Positions 33,273-35,225 of a stretch of 35,225 nt of DNA are shown in pieces. The notes under the pieces are model-generated. The model saw only the letters and a program-made list of their open reading frames with translations. It had not been told where the DNA came from and ran no database searches. How positions within the stretch are numbered: position 1 is the first letter of the stretch; each line of letters opens with the position of its first letter. The stretch comes from Arthrobacter alkaliphilus (GTDB taxonomy: Bacteria > Actinomycetota > Actinomycetes > Actinomycetales > Micrococcaceae), in assembly GCF_021483235.1 (NCBI RefSeq), contig NZ_JAKEEC010000030.1, positions 15,626 to 50,850 of the forward strand. The letters run 5' to 3'. The position numbers were made by a program, and so were the translations under genes.

Positions 33273-33386
33273 AATAATTGGTACCACCCGGTTCGCTCTG
33301 GTGGGACTTGAATAGCGAGCACTCCCCCTCAGCTGCGCTTACTCCACAGCGATCACGGACGTACCCGGACCTGGCATCGTGTTCAG

Positions 33387-33775
33387 CTAAAAGCCGTCAT
33401 CGCCCTGATCGAACAACACCTCAGACGTCCGAGCACGCCAGCGGGCATCGAAATCCTCAGCATCCATGCCCCAGAGCCGGGCCGCGTAGTCGACCATCAG
33501 TGCCACCACCTCGCGACGGATCTGACGATTAGAGGCACGCTTGCACTCAGCAAGAGTCACATCCCCTGTAACGTCAACAACGCCAATGTCAGCAGGACCG
33601 ACTTCTGACTGAAACTCCCGGCACGTTCTTGCCGCCGAACTCACCCCGCAGATCAACTCACGGTTCACTGCAAGGATCTCCTGAAGCTCAGAATCCAACG
33701 CATAACCAGCATCGGTCGGCTCAGGCCACGCACCGTCCCTCTGACGAATTAAATCCGTTCTACATTCCAAGGTCT
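33387..33775 (-). pseudogene. PD-(D/E)XK nuclease-like protein, 5' cut by IS256
   Basis: The last ~129 codons of a gene: GYALDSELQEILAVNRELI, then SEVGPADIGVVDVTGDVTLA followed by ECKRASNRQIRREVVALMVD, YAARLWGMDAEDFDARW and the stop. The Asp in ADIGVVD plus the E-C-K strand form a PD-(D/E)XK nuclease core, like NucS/DUF91-type or restriction-like proteins. The frame runs unbroken up to the left terminal repeat of the IS256 element at 33776, which removed the N-terminus. The rest of the gene is not seen on the other side of the element within the window. Confidence 0.65.
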
Positions 33776-35181
33776 GCGGGGACTGTGGAATTAAGGGTGT
33801 ATCTGGCTCGACACGCCGGGCGGTGAGCCTGGCGGGGAGGAGCCCGATATGGCCGCGACACTTGAGGCTGTGCCGAGTACCAAGACCGTTGAAAAACTGA
33901 CAGAAAAATCCGAGGTCGAGGCCGCCCGCGAACTGGTGAGGATGGCCAAAGAGCAGGGCCTGTCCCTGACCGGGCCTGACGGGCTGCTGAAGATGCTGAC
34001 CAAGACCGTCATTGAGACGGCCCTGGACGAGGAGTTGACCGAGCATCTGGGCTACGAAAGGCATGACACGGCGGCCAAGGACACCGCCAACTCGCGCAAC
34101 GGCACGCGGCCCAAGACAGTGCTGACGGAGACGACAGGCCCGGTGGAGATTGACGTTCCGCGTGACCGGGACGGCACGTTCGAACCGAAGATCGTCGCCA
34201 AGCGCCAGCGGCGGCTGACTGGCGTGGACGAGATGGTTCTCTCGCTCTACGCGAAGGGCCTGACGACCGGTGAGATCAGCGCGCATTTCGCGGAGATCTA
34301 CGGTGCCTCGGTCTCAAAGGAGACGGTCTCGAGGATTACCGACAGGGTGCTTGAGGAGATGGCGGCGTGGCAGAACCGGCCGCTGGACGAGGTCTACGCC
34401 GCGATCTTCATCGACGCGATCGTGGTCAAGGTCAGGGACGGGCAGGTCGCCAACCGGCCCGTCTACGCCGCCGTCGGGGTCACCCTCGCGGGCGAGAAGG
34501 ACATCCTGGGCCTCTGGGCCGGGACTGGCGGGGAAGGCGCCAAGTTCTGGATGAGCGTGCTCACCGACATCAAGAACCGCGGCGTGAGGGACAGCTTCTT
34601 CCTGGTCTGCGACGGGCTCAAGGGCCTGCCCGAGGTCGTGGGGAACGTGTGGCCACTGACCACGGTGCAGACGTGCATTATTCACTTGATTCGGAACACC
34701 TTCCGGCTGGCCTCGAAGCAGGACTGGGACGCCCTCAAACGCGACGTGAAGCCGATCTACACCGCTGTCAACGCTGCGGCCGCGCGAGCGGCGTTCGAGG
34801 AGCTCACGGAGCGCTGGGGTAGGAAATACGGGGCGATCGTGCGCCTGTGGGAGAACGCCTGGGAGGAGTTCATCCCCTTCCTGGACTACGACGTGGAAAT
34901 CCGGCGCGTGATCTGCTCGACTAACGCCATCGAATCATTGAACGCCAGGTACCGGCGCGCAGTGAAGGCGCGTGGTCACTTCCCGACCGAGCAGGCTGCG
35001 CTAAAGTGCCTGTATCTGGTCACCCGATCCCTCGATCCGACCGGTGCCGGCAGGACCCGATGGACAATGCGCTGGAAGCCCGCTTTGAACGCCTTCGCCA
35101 TCACTTTCAGCGACCGATTCCCGGCAGCTGAAAACTTCTAAAACAAACCGCCGGATACACCGTTAACGAGATAGTCCCCGC
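33776..35181 (+). mobile_element. IS256-family insertion sequence, copy 2
   Basis: Terminal inverted repeats: left from 33776 GCGGGGACTGTGGAATTAA then GGGTGTATC; right on the reverse strand from 35181 GCGGGGACTATCTCGTTAA then CGGTGTATC. About 1.4 kb with one intact transposase. Different from copy 1 at 10732. No clear target duplication was found, perhaps because another IS end abuts it at 35185. Confidence 0.8.
33849..35141 (+). CDS. IS256-family (mutator) transposase, intact
   Basis: A 430-aa DDE transposase. N-terminal DNA-binding part: TALDEELTEHLGYERHD, NSRNGTRPKTVLTETTGPVE, IDVPRDRDGTFEPKIVAKRQ. Catalytic residues are all visible: first Asp in AAIFIDAIVVKVRDGQ, second Asp in FFLVCDGLKGLPEVV, then VQTCIIHLIRNTFR, and the Glu in ICSTNAIESLNARYRRAVKA. 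ATG 33849 has GGAGGAG 8 nt upstream. Full length and frame make it potentially active. Confidence 0.93.
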   Translation: MAATLEAVPSTKTVEKLTEKSEVEAARELVRMAKEQGLSLTGPDGLLKMLTKTVIETALDEELTEHLGYERHDTAAKDTANSRNGTRPKTVLTETTGPVEIDVPRDRDGTFEPKIVAKRQRRLTGVDEMVLSLYAKGLTTGEISAHFAEIYGASVSKETVSRITDRVLEEMAAWQNRPLDEVYAAIFIDAIVVKVRDGQVANRPVYAAVGVTLAGEKDILGLWAGTGGEGAKFWMSVLTDIKNRGVRDSFFLVCDGLKGLPEVVGNVWPLTTVQTCIIHLIRNTFRLASKQDWDALKRDVKPIYTAVNAAAARAAFEELTERWGRKYGAIVRLWENAWEEFIPFLDYDVEIRRVICSTNAIESLNARYRRAVKARGHFPTEQAALKCLYLVTRSLDPTGAGRTRWTMRWKPALNAFAITFSDRFPAAENF

Positions 35182-35184
35182 CAT

Positions 35185-35225
35185 GGGACTGTCCGTTTAA
35201 CGGTGGTTTCGGGATTGGCATTTAG
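35185..35225 (+). mobile_element. Likely terminus of a further IS256-like element
   Basis: Immediately beyond copy 2 the sequence reads GGGACTGTCCGTTTAACGG, then GGTTTCGGG. It shares the GGGACTGT...TTAA.GGTG pattern with the left end of copy 2, so it may be the start of a related IS running out of the window. Only 41 bp are visible. Confidence 0.35.

Overview
The window is high-GC DNA from an actinobacterium. Protein style (BBE-type oxidoreductase, IS256/IS110/IS3 transposases, TetR pair, leaderless GTG starts) suggests a soil Micrococcaceae such as Arthrobacter or a relative; this is an inference from flavour, since no rRNA or complete tRNA gene is present. The whole stretch is accessory DNA: four or five insertion-sequence remnants, many truncated or frameshifted genes, long gene-poor gaps and a defence island.

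Left part (1-14190) is a scrapyard of metabolic and stress genes. An IS3 end has cut a small gene that is divergent from an intact TetR regulator with a visible palindromic operator. Then come a receiver-only response regulator, a frameshifted CDF cation exporter between two imperfect direct repeats, an intact membrane fatty-acid desaturase, a TetR pseudogene fused to the tail of an unrelated helical-repeat regulator, an SRPBCC protein, a chimeric secreted-protein/phospholipase C pseudogene, an alpha/beta-hydrolase tail, an intact FAD-linked oxidoreductase, a truncated IS110 abutting a frameshifted IS256 element, small membrane and zinc-ribbon ORFs, and a hemerythrin-like protein.

Middle part (14192-28157) is a 13.7-kb island bounded by two ~214-bp, roughly 90% identical direct repeats. 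Each carries a 3'-end-of-tRNA sequence (tRNA-Leu-like), hairpins and a TGTGCACA palindrome, so they look like attachment sites; no integrase lies between them. The cargo is defence-like: a HigBA toxin-antitoxin pair, a 1370-aa Cap4-like nuclease/STAND NTPase (Avs-like), a PD-(D/E)XK nuclease fused to an OLD-type TOPRIM domain, a DUF6119/TIGR04141 protein, a small four-helix membrane protein, and a translationally coupled pair of a GIY-YIG nuclease and a zinc-ribbon protein with ADP-ribosyltransferase-like motifs. Two relics (a QVK nuclease fragment and a suppressor-of-fused protein) lie inside too.

Right part (28158-35225) has a DUF3800 protein (5' truncated) divergent from an unknown 127-aa protein, a 36-aa zinc-ribbon peptide, and a two-gene unit: a secreted-looking Ala/Asn-rich repeat protein with a leader-like N-terminus followed by an M50 metalloprotease with a PqqD-like N-terminus, possibly an uncharacterised RiPP-like or surface-protein system. 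The window ends with a PD-(D/E)XK nuclease gene cut by an intact IS256-family element and the likely terminus of a further IS.

The strongest candidates for something undescribed are the GIY-YIG/zinc-ribbon pair, the nuclease-TOPRIM fusion in the tRNA-bounded island, and the repeat-protein/M50 pair.
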